Positions 23,185 to 36,600 of a DNA stretch of 64,000 nt are shown here, piece after piece. Within the stretch, counting starts at the first letter, position 1, and every line of letters starts with the position of its first letter. The translations under genes and the position numbers were made by a program. Source of the stretch: Synanceia verrucosa (lineage: Eukaryota; Chordata; Actinopteri; Perciformes; Synanceiidae); assembly GCA_029721515.1 (NCBI GenBank), contig CM056559.1, forward strand, positions 8,247,001 to 8,311,000. The letters run 5' to 3'. The notes beneath the pieces were generated by a model that was not told the origin of the DNA, ran no database searches, and worked only from the letters and a program-made list of their open reading frames with translations.

Positions 23185-24457
23185 GCATAATTATATTTGT
23201 TGTCAGATGAAACTGCAGGTGCATGTTTTATCATTTGTACTACAATTTTTTTAGATGTTTGTCCAATGCATTGTCAGCATTCTGCTGTATTACTTTTAAA
23301 TGTGGTGAAACTTAAGGGATTCTGTGCTTTTCCACTTTAGTGTGTGATATAGATTTTGTGAATGTGAAAGAAAACACTGCTCCTAAACTGCATAAAGTGC
23401 TTTCCTTTTCTTCTGTAACATGGTGACGTCACCGAGTAACCCTCACAACAAATATTCTTCAACTTATCATAAAATGTTGGCTTATGAGCAGCACAATTTA
23501 ATGCAAAGTCCTGTCAAAAGTCTGCTTTTGATCAGGGTGTTTTTTGACAGTTTAGATTTCTTGTCTTTTCATCAGCACCATAAGTCACTTATACTATAGA
23601 TAGACATTTTAATGAAGTGTTGAATTTTAATTTTATTACAGCAGTGCCAAAAGTTTGAAATGAAGAGTGTCCTAATGGTTTATGATACATATAACAGCAA
23701 TGTTTCTAATTTAATCCCTGCTGAGCTGAGCTAAGTTTATGTTTGTGGGAGAGACAGGGCACTAGATAATGAACAGAAATTAGTTTATTAATTAAACACA
23801 TAATAATCCACCCCATGTAGCTACCTGACTGAATACCTCTTATTTTTACACTTTTAATCAGAATAAAAAGATTTTATTCAATCCTGATTCCTGCCAAACA
23901 GTGTTATGGTTTCAGAGAATATTTGTCCTGAGTAATGTGAAACTATAGAGCTGTTTTTTGTTCCTCAGCCCTTTATCTTTCCTATCTTTTTCAAACGGCA
24001 TATATTCTACACCTCATACACTGAAAAAAAAGTGTTTGTTATCCTTAAATCATCCTAAAAGAGGATCATCCAGAAAATCTGTCAAGGAAAACAGTTTCAT
24101 GATTTGATCTCTGTTGACTTTGGTTTTCGTGGACTTAAGTGACCCGAGCTTGCTGAGTTGTGCAGCGCCTTATATTGTGACCTTTCCAACTGAGTCATCA
24201 GCATGATTTTCATTTTTATTCCAAGAACCCTCTGATTGTTTTAGAGAACCAAGGTTTATTTTGCAATTTCCTGAGCAGTGTCAGGGTCTTAGAATAGAGA
24301 CTGAAGGGTTTGGATTTGGCTGATGTGTAAGCTGTACATATCCTATCACTGCAGCGTGCACTATCATTCATTAGACTTGTGGGTTTGTGTGTACTTGAAA
24401 AGCATGCATGTGTAATAGCTTCAGTCTAGAGATCCTAAATTTGAGTACAGTGCAACC

Positions 24458-24618
24458 ACAAACTCCACACCACAGTACCAGCAGTATTTTATTTCCTTTT
24501 GCCTTTTACATTCAAAGTGAAACTTCTTTAGCATTAATGTGTCAAACCTGTTCAAGAAGTTTCACTTTGAAATAAAATGTGAAATAAAATACTGCTGGTA
24601 CTGTGGTGTGGAGTTTGT
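24458..24618. repeat. 161-base interrupted palindrome (hairpin)
   Basis: The outer arms 24,458-24,495 and 24,581-24,618 are a perfect 38-base inverted repeat. The inner arms 24,511-24,528 and 24,555-24,572 (approximately) are a perfect 18-base inverted repeat. Unequal unpaired stretches (15 and 8 bases) and a loop of about 25 bases separate them. Immediately after, 24,622-24,643 forms another small hairpin with a 9-base stem. It could be a foldback MITE or a transcribed hairpin. Confidence 0.85.
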
Positions 24619-26655
24619 AGTGTCTGAAAGCTCACTTTCAGACTGATTACTAATATTACAAAATATTTTTCCTCATCTTGAAAGAAGGAAAATACTGAAC
24701 TTTGCAGTCAAAATATGAAATCTAAAACCTCCTTCATATTGGACTGTCAGTGAACTTTGATGGTTCTTTATGCCCTTCAAAGGGTTTTAGTACAATAGAC
24801 AGACTCAGTTTCTTTATTCCAGTCATGTCTAATCATCATGTTTGATCTATCATTCCATTTACATCAGCATCTCTGCAGGACAGAGAAAAAAAAAGAAGCA
24901 ATGGTGGAATATTTGGCTGAGTTCAGCGTGCGTGTTTCAAGTTTCATAATAAAAGCCAGAGGAGTTGTATTGAGACAGAGCCAGTGATTAAAAGCAACAG
25001 AACAGTTCATGTGAGGATAAATAAGAAACCTAAAGCTCTATACATTTTAATAATAATAATTCAAGATTGCATTTCAGACAGCTGTGATCATTGAGGCAAT
25101 AACGGTATTACATGGTCTGTACAAAGCCTGTGTGAGGCTATTCTTAACTTTCTATTCTAATAATTCTAAGCAGTGATAACATTATAGTGATAAAATGTTT
25201 ATGTGAACAATTAATGAGCTATTATTATTATTATTTACCTAAGACACATTATCAATGAAGATAGTAGCTCTGGTTTGCCTTGGCTTCAAGTCTTTCACTA
25301 TTTGACCTTTGAAAATTGTGTAATTTATTTATAAGTCAGAAGAACAGTATTGCATGTAACCATTGAGAAAAGAATACGAACATAACATATCACAGGCATG
25401 TGCATGCTTAGTCATGCTTACTCACATTCCTGTGTGTGAACAGAGAAAGTGTTTGTGCACTTTCTCTACTGTATGTAGGTATAATCCACCATACATTATT
25501 AACAGTTTCGAGGAATTGTCTGCCATAATCCAGTTCACGTTGCTGTTATTAGCCCAACATAGCAGAGAAGGAATTCAGGAACAGTCCCACCATTTCAACT
25601 CACAGACGGATAACTAAGTGCATATACGCATGAAATATCCAACATGTGTGCACATGACTAGCATACAGTGGACTATACCCAGCCTAGCACAGAAATAGTC
25701 CACTCTATACCCAGGAGGTGTGGAGTGTTTTGTTTTGTGTGCCCCGATGAAGAAAGTTGACCCATTTGAATCATCCTTTTGTGTAAATGGTTTGTGTGAG
25801 CTCAAGCATCATCCTCTTTGATATCCAGGGAAAAAGAAAAAAAAGGGTTGTTTTTTTTTTTGTTTTTTACAGCCTCTTGGATAGAATATGTGTAGGTGTC
25901 TTTAGTGGTTCATTTGTGGACATAGTGTGCAGGGTGTTCGCAGATGAACTGTATCTCTCCCTCAGCTATATAAAACCCAAATCTGGAATGCTTCACCTCA
26001 GTGCCAAGTCTACTCAGAATATCCTTATTGCCTAACATCCTGTTCATTTTCATCATGGAAGAGAAGCCATTTTTGTTCCTCTTTTCCCTCTATTGAACAA
26101 TACAGTAGAGTTTTTTGCTCTTACACCGTACAATATGTACCTGCACACACCAGCCCAGTCATAAAAAGGTGTGAATAGCAAAATCATGCAATATAAATAC
26201 ACTTCTTTCTTTAGGCGTGTCATTTTCACATCATGTTTTCTGTATTGACGACAATTTTAAGATTGAAAATAAACTTTTAGAGACAGCTAATGGTGGGTGG
26301 GCAGGAGGAGATGTTGAGTCAAACAAACACCAGATATTCAACCAGGAGGCCATTTAGAAGTTACATTGTGACAGTAAAGTGTTTTGTAGAGATGTTTGTA
26401 ACATGTTTTATGCACTGTTGTTACTGTAGCCTACATATTTTACCTACAATTCTGTTCAGAAGCATATTGTTATATTGGGTGAAATGGTCCTTCCAGGAGG
26501 GGGTGGGGCTTAGAGGAGCCTTACTAGCTCTCTTACTAGCTCTCCAAAATTACCAACTATACTTTTAATTCCCATGCTTAATTCAAGCCCAACTATGAAT
26601 TTTTTTCCTAAACCTAAGTGAGTGATTTTGTTGGCCCCTGCTGGCAGGCTACTGA

Positions 26656-26688
<33 letters not shown>

Positions 26689-26690
26689 CA
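26656..26690. repeat. (CA)n microsatellite
   Basis: CA dinucleotide run with one CG interruption, downstream of the aadac 3' end. Confidence 0.95.
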
Positions 26691-26736
26691 CTTGCACACA
26701 CAAGTATAATTGATCAGTAGCTACAGGTCAAGTCAA

Positions 26737-26742
26737 TTTATT
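26737..26742 (-). terminator. Candidate poly(A) signal of aadac
   Basis: The first AATAAA on the minus strand after the aadac stop, about 900 bases downstream. No nearer canonical hexamer was seen, so either the 3' UTR is long or a variant signal is used. Confidence 0.3.
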
Positions 26743-27614
26743 GATAGATAACATTGAAATTAAAAATTTTGCAAATAATAAATTCTCCAAGACGGAATCC
26801 AAACCAAAAAATAGAAATTGTCATATTTACAATTGAGAATGTAGCAGTGCTTAAGCAAATGAGCCAAGTTTCTATGACAAATTGTCACTTGGTTAAACAG
26901 TTACACACTTTAAGTGATACTGTTTTTTGGACATTCAAATGAAGGATTATTTTTTGGTAACATCCTTGTTATCTTTCTGTTACAGGGCAATGTCACCCAC
27001 AGATACAAAGATAGAGGAAATAAAGAGAGAGACTGAATGGTTTCTAGCCACGAAGCCAAGCTGCTTTGCAGAAACCATTAGGCAGGAATTTGTAAAAATA
27101 TCCAAACAATCATAGGTTTCAGTATAAGCTGCACTCAGTGTCAACTTTGGCCAAACTGAATATATACTTCTTGCAGTTATGAAAACTCTTTGCCCCTTTC
27201 CCAAGACTTAGACTGGATTCTTAAAACTCCAGATGTGATAGCACCGGTTGCTTTTGTGGCATGCATCGCTATTTTATAGTATTGTAATTATTTTTCCCTT
27301 CAGGTCTCTCTGGGTAGTGATGAGTTTACTGGTCAATTAACACAATACTACTCAAACCACCTTATGTGAACAAATCAGAACTATTCTTTCAAACAAATCC
27401 TATGTCCTACTGGTACATAATATGGAAGAATCCATGAATGGAAAAACAGAAGTTGTTGATATATTTCTCAATATGTTTACAGAAAAGTAGCATGACCAAA
27501 GAAACAGAAATGAATAACAAAAACTTGAACACCAGATAGGAATAAATTTGCACCTAACCAAACACTGGCGCATTGTGTGGAAAAAAAATGGAATGAATAT
27601 TGGTTGTCAAGAGT

Positions 27615-27635
27615 TTTTTTTTTTTTTTTTTTTTT
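27615..27635 (-). repeat. Poly(A) run directly after the aadac stop
   Basis: On the minus strand a 21-base A homopolymer begins one base after the TAA stop of aadac. It would lie at the very start of the 3' UTR. Confidence 0.95.
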
Positions 27636-27636
27636 C

Positions 27637-30600
27637 TTACAAGTTTTCCTTGAGCCATTTGACATAGTTGTCTGTCATGCGACGTGCAATCAGGAAGTCA
27701 GTTGGCCACACGGTGAACATCAGCCCTCCATGAAATCCTGTGTCATAGTGTTCATGCGTCACCTCAACACCAGCGACACGGAGCCGAGTGGCATACATGA
27801 TCCCATCATCCCGGAGAACATCATACTCACATGTCAGAATGTAGGCCTTGGGCAGAGAGCGTAAGGCAGAGTCTGGAACCAGCAGAGGTGATGCTCTCGG
27901 GTCAGCAAAAGCTCGAGCTGGCCCATCCATCCCGTCTGCCTCCCCTCCGTCTCCCTGCACCACAGCAGGAGCGCTATAGTTGTATTTTCTACGATATGTC
28001 TCTGGCAGAAAGGCGCTCCAGTTGACAAACTTCAGCAGGCTGGAAGACTCAGGGTTGTTGTGGGTGTTGGCCATCATGGCTCTGAAAAGGGCCTTATCGC
28101 TGGTGAAGTACTCGCTCCAAAAACGCACCATGAGCGTGCGGGGCAGGATGGGCATGTTCTGATTCTGCTGATAGGAAGGCGTGTTCAGATCCAGAGCCTG
28201 CAGGACCGGGTAGATGAGTGCTTGGGCCTTCAGCTGAACCTGCTGTCCAGGCTGTTTTTGTAACTGGAATAGAAACAGAGAGAGGCATGTGCTCGGCATG
28301 CATTTCTCAACATAATGAATGTTGAAAAACAAAACAGCATCATCTGATAACAAGTACTAGTCATGGTTGTTGTTTGCAGCAAGAATTGCATCACCTCCAG
28401 TGTTCTGTATTTTATATTTTTATCTTCACTGAACTGTTGAAACATCTTAATTCTTTTTACAAGTAATCATGGGTCATGGGCTCATGCTAATGACAGTGTG
28501 CACTGGATTTTTTTTCTTTAAACAATCAGATTCCAATCCAGATGCGTGACTCTTGGTGTCAGACATCTGGATGACATGATGTCTACTCCTGACATGCCTG
28601 AAGGTGAAGCACGAAATAGCATCAGCTAGTCTCCATGAAGCTCCTCCATAGAAGGTAATGCACTTGTTGGCGGGAATGTGATGCTTTTGTCTTGTTCTCA
28701 TTCAAACCTCCTACAGTGTTAAGCGCTGTGTTAGCTGGACTGTGTGCGACAACGCTGCGGCGATACACTGAACCTGAATACACAAGCTGGTATTTGGGCG
28801 TAGATATCAGCAGCATGCTGCCACAAGTAGTCTCAATTCCTCTTAATTCCTAAGAGATTATTTTAAGATTCAAGCCTTGTTAAGGCTTATTCTCTGCACT
28901 CTCACTGTATCTGTCCTGGTACCTGTTGCTAACTGCACTGCTGAAAAATTATAGTTTTCCCTCCATCATGAGCTCCCATGGAATGAGAAAAAGACATAAT
29001 CTAATTACTAATACCTTTGCTACATATAAAATGTAAAATAATGAGCAACATATTGCCTAAATTTAAATGTAAAAAATGTAATTATGTTTGCAGCCAGACA
29101 CACAAGTGGACAATAGACTGCAATTTTACTTCTCTTATTGATATTTCTTTTCTCTTGTTTTTATTTGTATATTTGGCATTGAGGCAATCAAAAATAAGGT
29201 TATCAAGTTACTTTACTATAATGCTTGAAATAAGTTTATTAATTAGTAAGTAATTGCACCTGTGACCCCGTCCTCATATATTTTTGCTAATTTTTCTCCT
29301 TCTGTAATTGAAAATGGCCTGTTCCTCATGGTAACTGATGTTATGAATGTGGCTGACTGCTGAATGTTATATAGTATAGGCAATTATGAGAAGTGAACTA
29401 CTTCTACTGCTACTAATACAATACTATGCATCATAAAGTGGCTCATAAACCTTGTGTGAACCAGAAACATGGAGCTGACAATAGACAGAAATGAATCCAG
29501 TACCTGCTGGGAAACAGCAGCTGCCAGGTTCCCCCCAGCACTATCCCCCGACACAGCAATGCGTTCTGGGTCCACAGAGTACTGGGCTAGCACCCCCTTC
29601 TGGAGGAAGTGTTTGACCACACGGTACACGTCCTCGTATGGGACAGGGAAGTGGTGAGCAGGGGCAAGTCGGTACCTGAAAAAGCAGGAAAAGGTGCAGA
29701 TTAACACTGGAGCACAAATAAACATGAGCTTTGAAGGTCATGTGCACAGACAACATTTAGAGCCACAGAAAATAAACATGATGACATTTTCAAAGGGGAT
29801 AACCAGATCATCAGATTAAGTGACCAAACTGACCATGTTTTGTTTTTTTCTTAATTGCTTTAAAATGCGTTAAACTATTTTTCTTTTTGTCATTTCATTT
29901 GGCCTTGTTTTGGGAGAAGAAATAAAGCGGAAAATTTAATTTAATTTCATTTAATTTCATTTGTAGTTCAATTAAATATCATCTCCTTATACAAAACCAT
30001 CTTCTAGCATTGGTATGAATCAAACAAAGGCTGGTAAAATAAGGACACTTAGCTTTCTTTTTAAATTATGTGGCAATGTCAACCTGTAATCAAACTACAA
30101 TAATTAATGCATTACTTTACGGGTTCTTTAGGGTAACACCCTGGTTGTTTACAAATTAAAACCTCGTACCTTTTTTTGCAACAACTGCAAATTACACCTA
30201 CATTATTAAGACAAGATCCACTGTGTGCATTTGATTAAAGTTGCATGTTCTGAATTGTTTTGTGTTTGAGCCCATAAACCAAATGGTTGGTGGGTGACTC
30301 TGAGATAATGAAGTGCTGGAATGACTCACTGAACCCTTGATAAAGTGAAGAGAGGAATTTAGAAGAGGCACATGAGGCCATACCCCCACACACCAGACTC
30401 AAATACAAGGATCCACTTCACCTCCCACTGTCAAATACTGAATGTCAACAAGCACAACCACTTCATACACATGGAAAAGAAAGTATGACATAATGACTGA
30501 GTACTGGGCTTTCACCAAACTTACTAATCTCTGAATTAGGGGATCTAAAGAGAGTATTAACGAAAGGAAGTTATGACACTGAGAGGCAGAGTTAGAGCCG

Positions 30601-33555
30601 GATGTGCCAAAGAGCAACAGTGAGTGTAACGGTTCGCTTCACTCCATTGGATCCATCTAGCCTGTGACTAATGAGGGGCGACATGAACATATGACAACAG
30701 AAAAATCTGTCTGTGGTTGAGTTGGGTGAACAATACGACTTAACTATGCTTAATACAAATGAAACGGTGGGCTGTGCAGTAAATTACAATGGCAGCATAA
30801 CTAGAAGACATACTTACTCCACTGAAAGAACCACTGCATTTAGCTCGGTGACAAGCTTTCTAGTCAGGAGATCATATGGACTCATCCCTGCGTAGATAGA
30901 CACAGATCAGAGAATGGAGAGCAACACAAACCATAATTTCTGACATCCGTTCATTCCTTCATCACATCATAAAATGCAGTAACAAAGCTGAACCTGCCAT
31001 GTAGCCTCGCAGTACTTCCTGGCAAAGCCCATGTTACTGTAATTGTTCCAGCCGCTCAACAGATTGCAACGACAGCGTGAGACGTGTAAAACCGCATGCA
31101 CGCTCACGTCTTTACATTTTGGATTAGCAAGGGTAACCACCCTCTGTGGTTCCCACCGCTTCAGCAGCCGGTGTGTTATTTCCTCGGGAAACTGGGAAAG
31201 CTTCGTGGCTTGTGGAGTTTGATCATTATTTATAATCCTGTCATAGTAGCTGGCACAGGGAGTCTACAAAAAGCTGTAAGGCCATTTGTCACATCAATTT
31301 CAGGAAGCTTCCTCAATAAAATAATGGAATTAATGTGATGAATACATCACAAGAATATCTATTACCCATTCATCTCTCCCTCCATGCTTAAAAGTCAGGG
31401 CCATAATTCTGCGTGATGAAGGAGAAGAGAGCCAGCCTATCAACTTACGGGAACTACCCAGACACCATCCTCCACCGTGCAGGTATATGATAGCTCTCCT
31501 GAGCTCAGCATCATCGCCCCTCTGCTTTGGCTGGTACAGCACCACCTCCACTCCATCAAATTTCTCCTCTGTCACCTTGACGTGCTCATCAGACACAGGC
31601 ACTACCTTTTCAGCCAGAGTGATGAAGTACATTACCCCCATGTAGTCCTTCAGCCCCAGTAACTCACTGAGGTCTGCCTGGAAAGTGAAGCAGAGACAGC
31701 ATGATATATGAAGATGGACACAACAGAGAATGTCCATCAAACCTGATCCATGAGGTCTTACAGAGTAAATATACTGCCCACAGTTTATTCATATTTTTGC
31801 TGTATTATTCAAAACATGGTCATGTGAATGTTGACTGGGAAAATGTCAACAGGTCGTTCCAGTTATTTGTTGTGAGACGTCACAACTAAATGAATAGTAG
31901 CATGACTCATATTCCATGATGTCTGATGAGGCAAGCATTCAGTGGCTAGCATGAGGCTAATCAGCTGATGCTCTTCTACTGTAATCAAAACAGACTGCAC
32001 CCACTGCAAACTATAGATACAAACACTCAAATCATCTGGAAAAAAAATGAAAAAAACTATGTTCTTTTGGGTCATTAGCTGAACCTAATATAGAAAAAAA
32101 AACTAATAAAACATGTTGTAGTAAAATAAAGTCTTATAAAATGCATCCCTTCTGCATTTAACTTGAAAATTATTGAACATTTGGTGAACAGAGAGAAAGA
32201 GCTACAAACCATTTACACCAATGTATGTCTACATCCTGTAAAAGTAACACATTTAACCATGATCAGGTAATTAATCATCTAATCAACCCTTGGGCACCCC
32301 TTTAAAAAATGTCGCTCTAATGTTCTTATGTGGAAAAAAACTGCCATAACATTCTGCATTATTATTATTAAGAATACTTCAGTTGTGATCCTATATCAAC
32401 TATTAGCTTTAACTGCAGCACTCCTTCATACAGCAGCAATAATGCAGCTGAAAATCTAGAAAATAGCGTTCATTTATTTGCCCCCTTGGATAAACATGGA
32501 AAATGATGAAAAAACGTGAAAACAATCATTTGGAAGCTTGAAATTGTAAGCCTGGTAAAATGAAGTGCTGATGCTATGCTGTAAAGCTTGTTGGATAAAA
32601 CAAAAAGTGGTTTTAATGGGGACAGAGTGTCTGCATTTTGGCAACACACTTTATTACAGGCTCATTAAAAGGAGCTGATGTTGAACTTCAAAGATTAAGA
32701 GCAAAAAAAACTCACACTCTTGCCAAAAGTTATACCACATTAATACAGCTATGACTGAAATGCCCAAATGTCCCAAATGATGCATAAACGTGAAATGAAT
32801 GGAAGCTTGTCTGGCATAGTGGCAATATAATTCAACGATGCAGGCTATAACTGTGCTGAATTAAACACATTATTAAACACTGTTGTGTTGGAGGCAGCAG
32901 TCTGCACCTGCACTTTCTCAAGTATTTTGTTTTGCCTGTAAAACTTAATATTGCGACACTTTTCTCGTTGCTGAGTGGACTAAATGTTTAGTAGTGCAAA
33001 AAAGGAGTGGCAAAGCAAAACCAAAATGTATAAGCCAATGTTATCTGTGTGTTGATTTAAGCTTTAGAGACATTTTAGTCACAGTGGGCTCCAGTAAACC
33101 ACAGGCGCCTGACACTCATAAACAGAGTCGAGTTTCCTTAATAGGGTCTATTATTAGAACAGGTGAGCAGGACTTTATAACACATGGATTAGCATCTGAC
33201 ATAATCTGGTGTAACAAGCATTTATATCCAGCATATCAGCACAACACATTACACGTTTAGACATGTGCATGACTGATATATGACTAAAGTACGCAAGAAT
33301 GTTTTAAACAAAGAAAACATTATTCACCTCCAGTGCAGCAGGGTTTTATTTCTAAAGTAGCAGCAGATCTAATGTCAGGATAGTCTCTAAGAAGACAAAG
33401 TCTTTTCTCCTTACCAGGTGGCTGAGACTTCTGAAGAAAGAGCTGGTCAGCATGAGTTTCCATCTCTCTTCTATCTCCTCCGGAATGGGCTCATAAATAT
33501 AATAAGCGGTTAAAGAGCAGAGAGCGACGAATAAAGCGATGCTTCCAAACCTCAT
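27637..33555 (-). CDS. aadac: Arylacetamide deacetylase (serine hydrolase)
   Basis: ER-membrane ester hydrolase of the hormone-sensitive-lipase-like family. In mammals it deacetylates arylacetamides and drug esters and affects triglyceride handling. Five exons on the minus strand: 33,555-33,415; 31,677-31,449; 30,887-30,818; 29,675-29,504; 28,263-27,637. All have GT donors and AG acceptors, and phases match, giving 412 residues plus stop (human AADAC 399). Residues 4-21 form an N-terminal signal anchor ending in TAYYIY. The oxyanion motif is HGGGW at 114-118. Ser192 sits in GDSAGG, Asp352 in CEYDVLRDD and His382 in GFHGG, so the triad is complete. YRLAPAHHFP and the C-terminal WLKENL closely resemble AADAC. 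NCEH1 and other AADAC-like paralogues are possible, but position next to sucnr1 and igsf10 favours AADAC. Introns hold no other gene. Confidence 0.94.
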
Positions 33556-33590
33556 TTTACAACGTGCGTCCCCAGCAAATGACTGCAGGG

Positions 33591-33606
33591 TGTAAACACA
33601 AACAGG
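33591..33606 (-). promoter_or_regulatory. Forkhead-like motif pair just upstream of aadac
   Basis: TGTAAACACAAACAGG lies 36-51 bases upstream of the aadac start codon and contains GTAAACA and ACAAACA, both forkhead-type cores. AADAC is liver- and gut-enriched in mammals, where FOXA factors act. The motif is seen; its use is inference. Confidence 0.35.
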
Positions 33607-36600
33607 CTGCTTGTTGGCAAGTCGCTCCGGTGCGCGGCCGAGATTGCGCTCAGAATTAATTTTGGATCCGGACCAGCTAAATATGACAGCACGTGTTTGG
33701 TGTCATTTGATGGTTATCGGCGTGCATGTTCGAAGCTTTTCTTCGCTGCTCGTGCGCGCTCCGTTATGCATGTCCGTCCCGTGGAGACGGAGGACTTAAT
33801 TTAAGTGGCACTGATATGGAGGCAGGAGCGCGCACCCTGTGTTACTCACGAGGCAGAACCCGTCCCACCTTTACGCGCACCGCACATTCCTCAGGTGACT
33901 CCTTGGCGTGCACGGCCCACACAGTCTGAACTTTGAGCAAAGATGCAACTGATGCTTTTATATCACAGTTCGTGGAACAACAGTGGATCATTATTTTGCA
34001 TGCCACACAATGTTTCGACGTAAAAAAAAAACATTCAGGAATATAAAGCAGGCAGGGATTTACTCCAGATTTCAGACGCACAGTAGTGTCGGCTTCATGT
34101 GCGCTCCATGGAATCCAGTGCTGTGGTTCAGTGGTAGAAGTTATACAGCCGACAGTATTGGTGTGGCACATCTGTGCAGGGCCGCAGCAGCAGAAAGACT
34201 GTCGTGCAGGCAGGTTGCAAGACAGCCTAAGCTAATTATATTATTGGTGACAGAGCCAAAAGAGATGTCTCGTTTCCTGGCAGGACTGACTGTCAAAGCA
34301 ATATGACTCTCGTGCACCCACTTTTTGAAAAGGCCCTACAGGAGGAACTGATTTAGTGCTGCAAGAGGTCAAAGTTGTAGCCTATGAATTCTGGATTTTT
34401 TTTTTCACTAAAGGAGTCTTCATGGAAGAGGCACAACATTCACGGTATTATTTTTTTATCCAGACAGGTGTAAATCCAGAAAAAAAATCATCACTCTCAC
34501 AGAGCAGTACTGAGGAACCACAACAATCATATCAGAGTTCACAAAAGGAAACGCCTCTTATAACAGATCTACATTGGAGTGGTCTCATGACAGCTTGATG
34601 ATATTAAAGTATTCACAGAGGTTTATTTTGGCTCATGCTGAACTTTTCCTCGTTATGTTAATATTGTCAAATAAAAGATATAGCTGCACTTGAAAAAATG
34701 CTGGTGAAGGTTAGAATAAAGCAAACTTCAGACACTTTAGATAGAGAATCAATGCAGAAATGAAAAGCCGTGAATCAAGGTGAAGGCTCTTTTAGTGCCA
34801 TTTCACATTCTCTGGTTTCTCAGTGTGTGTATGAGCTTAACAGTGAGTTGTACATTAGTTGTCTTTGTCTGGAGGAAAAAAAATCTCAGAAACCTGAACC
34901 GCCTGGAACACCTCCACGTGACTTTGTGTTAACCTCTGAAATGATGTGAACACAAACTTTCTCTCAGTCAAGTTGGAATTTGTAATTGGCTGGTGTTTAG
35001 GAGCAGCCAAGTGTCTCCTTCCATCAAGACATCAAACTCTATCGAGATGCAAACTGCAGGATCCAGCCTCTGTGAGATGGATCACTGCTGAGCAGTAGAA
35101 TACTAAATCTCTTCTCTGAATACAAAATTACACTTCAGACACTCGGGGATTCTCCCTGGAATTCCCTCCCTCCTTTTCGCCTCCAACCACCGGCCTCTAC
35201 TCAGCTTCTAAGGGAGACCACCTCAGTTGGTTAGTAAATCTTTCATGGAGCTCTCGCCGTGCTTTGCGTTTCGTCAGAGGGTGCGTGGGTGAAGACGTTG
35301 TCTTCATCTAGGTAGAGCCATGCTGTGCTGTGCTGTGCCACGTGGCCTCCCCCCCAGCCCCCAGCTGCGTGTGGGGGTAGCTTAAGAAGATGTGAAAATA
35401 TCTGAAGTGTGAGTGCTTGGCCATGTTTCATTCCTTTGTGCACGTTCTTGACATCCACAGAGGCACATCAAATTCTTATAATTAAGTGCTCAGTCCAGAC
35501 CTCCATTAGCAATGATGAGGGTCAGAGCAAACTTTTCGGATTGGCTGCATGACAGGAAGCATTTGAAGGCAATTGATTCTGAGTTCAGCCTCAGTTGAGT
35601 GGAAGAAACTTTCTTTGATTATAATCATCAACAAACAACTTCCACCAACTGAAACCAGCCTTGAGAATTTCTAGCAGATGTGCAAACCTTCTCATAAGCT
35701 ATTTGCAAGTATATTTGCATGTACAACTCTTATTCTTATTCTTTTCCCACATGTGTTTGAATCCCACAGTTTCCCTGAAAAAAAAAGTTCTGGGAACAGC
35801 CAGATGCAGATATTGAACACAGGTGTATCAATGTGCATTTGTGTGCAGTTTTCGGGAAGCTGCACACAAATTCATATTAAATTTATACAACTATCCCATC
35901 TGAATCTAAACATGTACGCAGAAATACATACACCTTTAACCTGAAGCACATACAGTGAAATCAATTTGATTTATATCTTTGTGACAAATTTGCTTCAAGG
36001 GACTTTGACTCTCCTTCTAAAAAGTTATATCTTATTATTAACTTGAACAAAGTTGCAATACATGTGTTAGTTGGACTAGCCACATGTGTGGTACTGACAG
36101 TGTCCTAAATTATAGATATAATTTGCTTATGGTAATGTGAATGGTTTCATGTGATTATGTGAATCCACAGAGTTTTGACACAAGACCAGCTGTGATTGGG
36201 GAGTGTTGATGTGACAGAGTAATACAATAGTAAGTAGGAGAAGTAAGTAAAATGCCAGATCATGTAAGCAACAATAGGGAGATGGAGTGAATATTCTTTT
36301 TAATAATTTTCCCATGACATGTGTTTAGCCAAACGATTATACGAACACACCTGTATTGGTGTTGCTGTGCTTTGTGTATTTATTTACAGTGATTACGTGT
36401 GTTTGAACAGGCTAAACCAACTGGCTTTCATTTCAAGCTGTAGGCCTGATCATAACCTGACTACAGTACCTGTAATTATGAGCCTGGCAGATTGCCTTGA
36501 ATCGTTGGTCCATCCTCTTGTCATTTGTCCAACCAAAATAGCGTGCAATCTCAACTTACTCCCTTAGTGTTCCCATGCCTGTGCTTGTTTTTCACTATTT

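Larger units (their letters stand above)
22851..27636. other. Intergenic between the tails of sucnr1 and aadac
   Basis: sucnr1 and aadac converge here, so their 3' untranslated regions lie at the two ends. AT-rich, with no supported protein frame. It contains the near-palindrome at 24,458-24,618 and a (CA)n at 26,656-26,690. A short frame at 26,990-27,112, preceded by an acceptor-like CTGTTACAG, has no recognisable relatives. Confidence 0.55.

Noticed and set aside
26927..27115. Short frame with an acceptor-like start (MSPTDTKIEEIKRE)
   Set aside because: No recognisable family, no matching donor exon found, and it lies in the expected aadac 3' flank.
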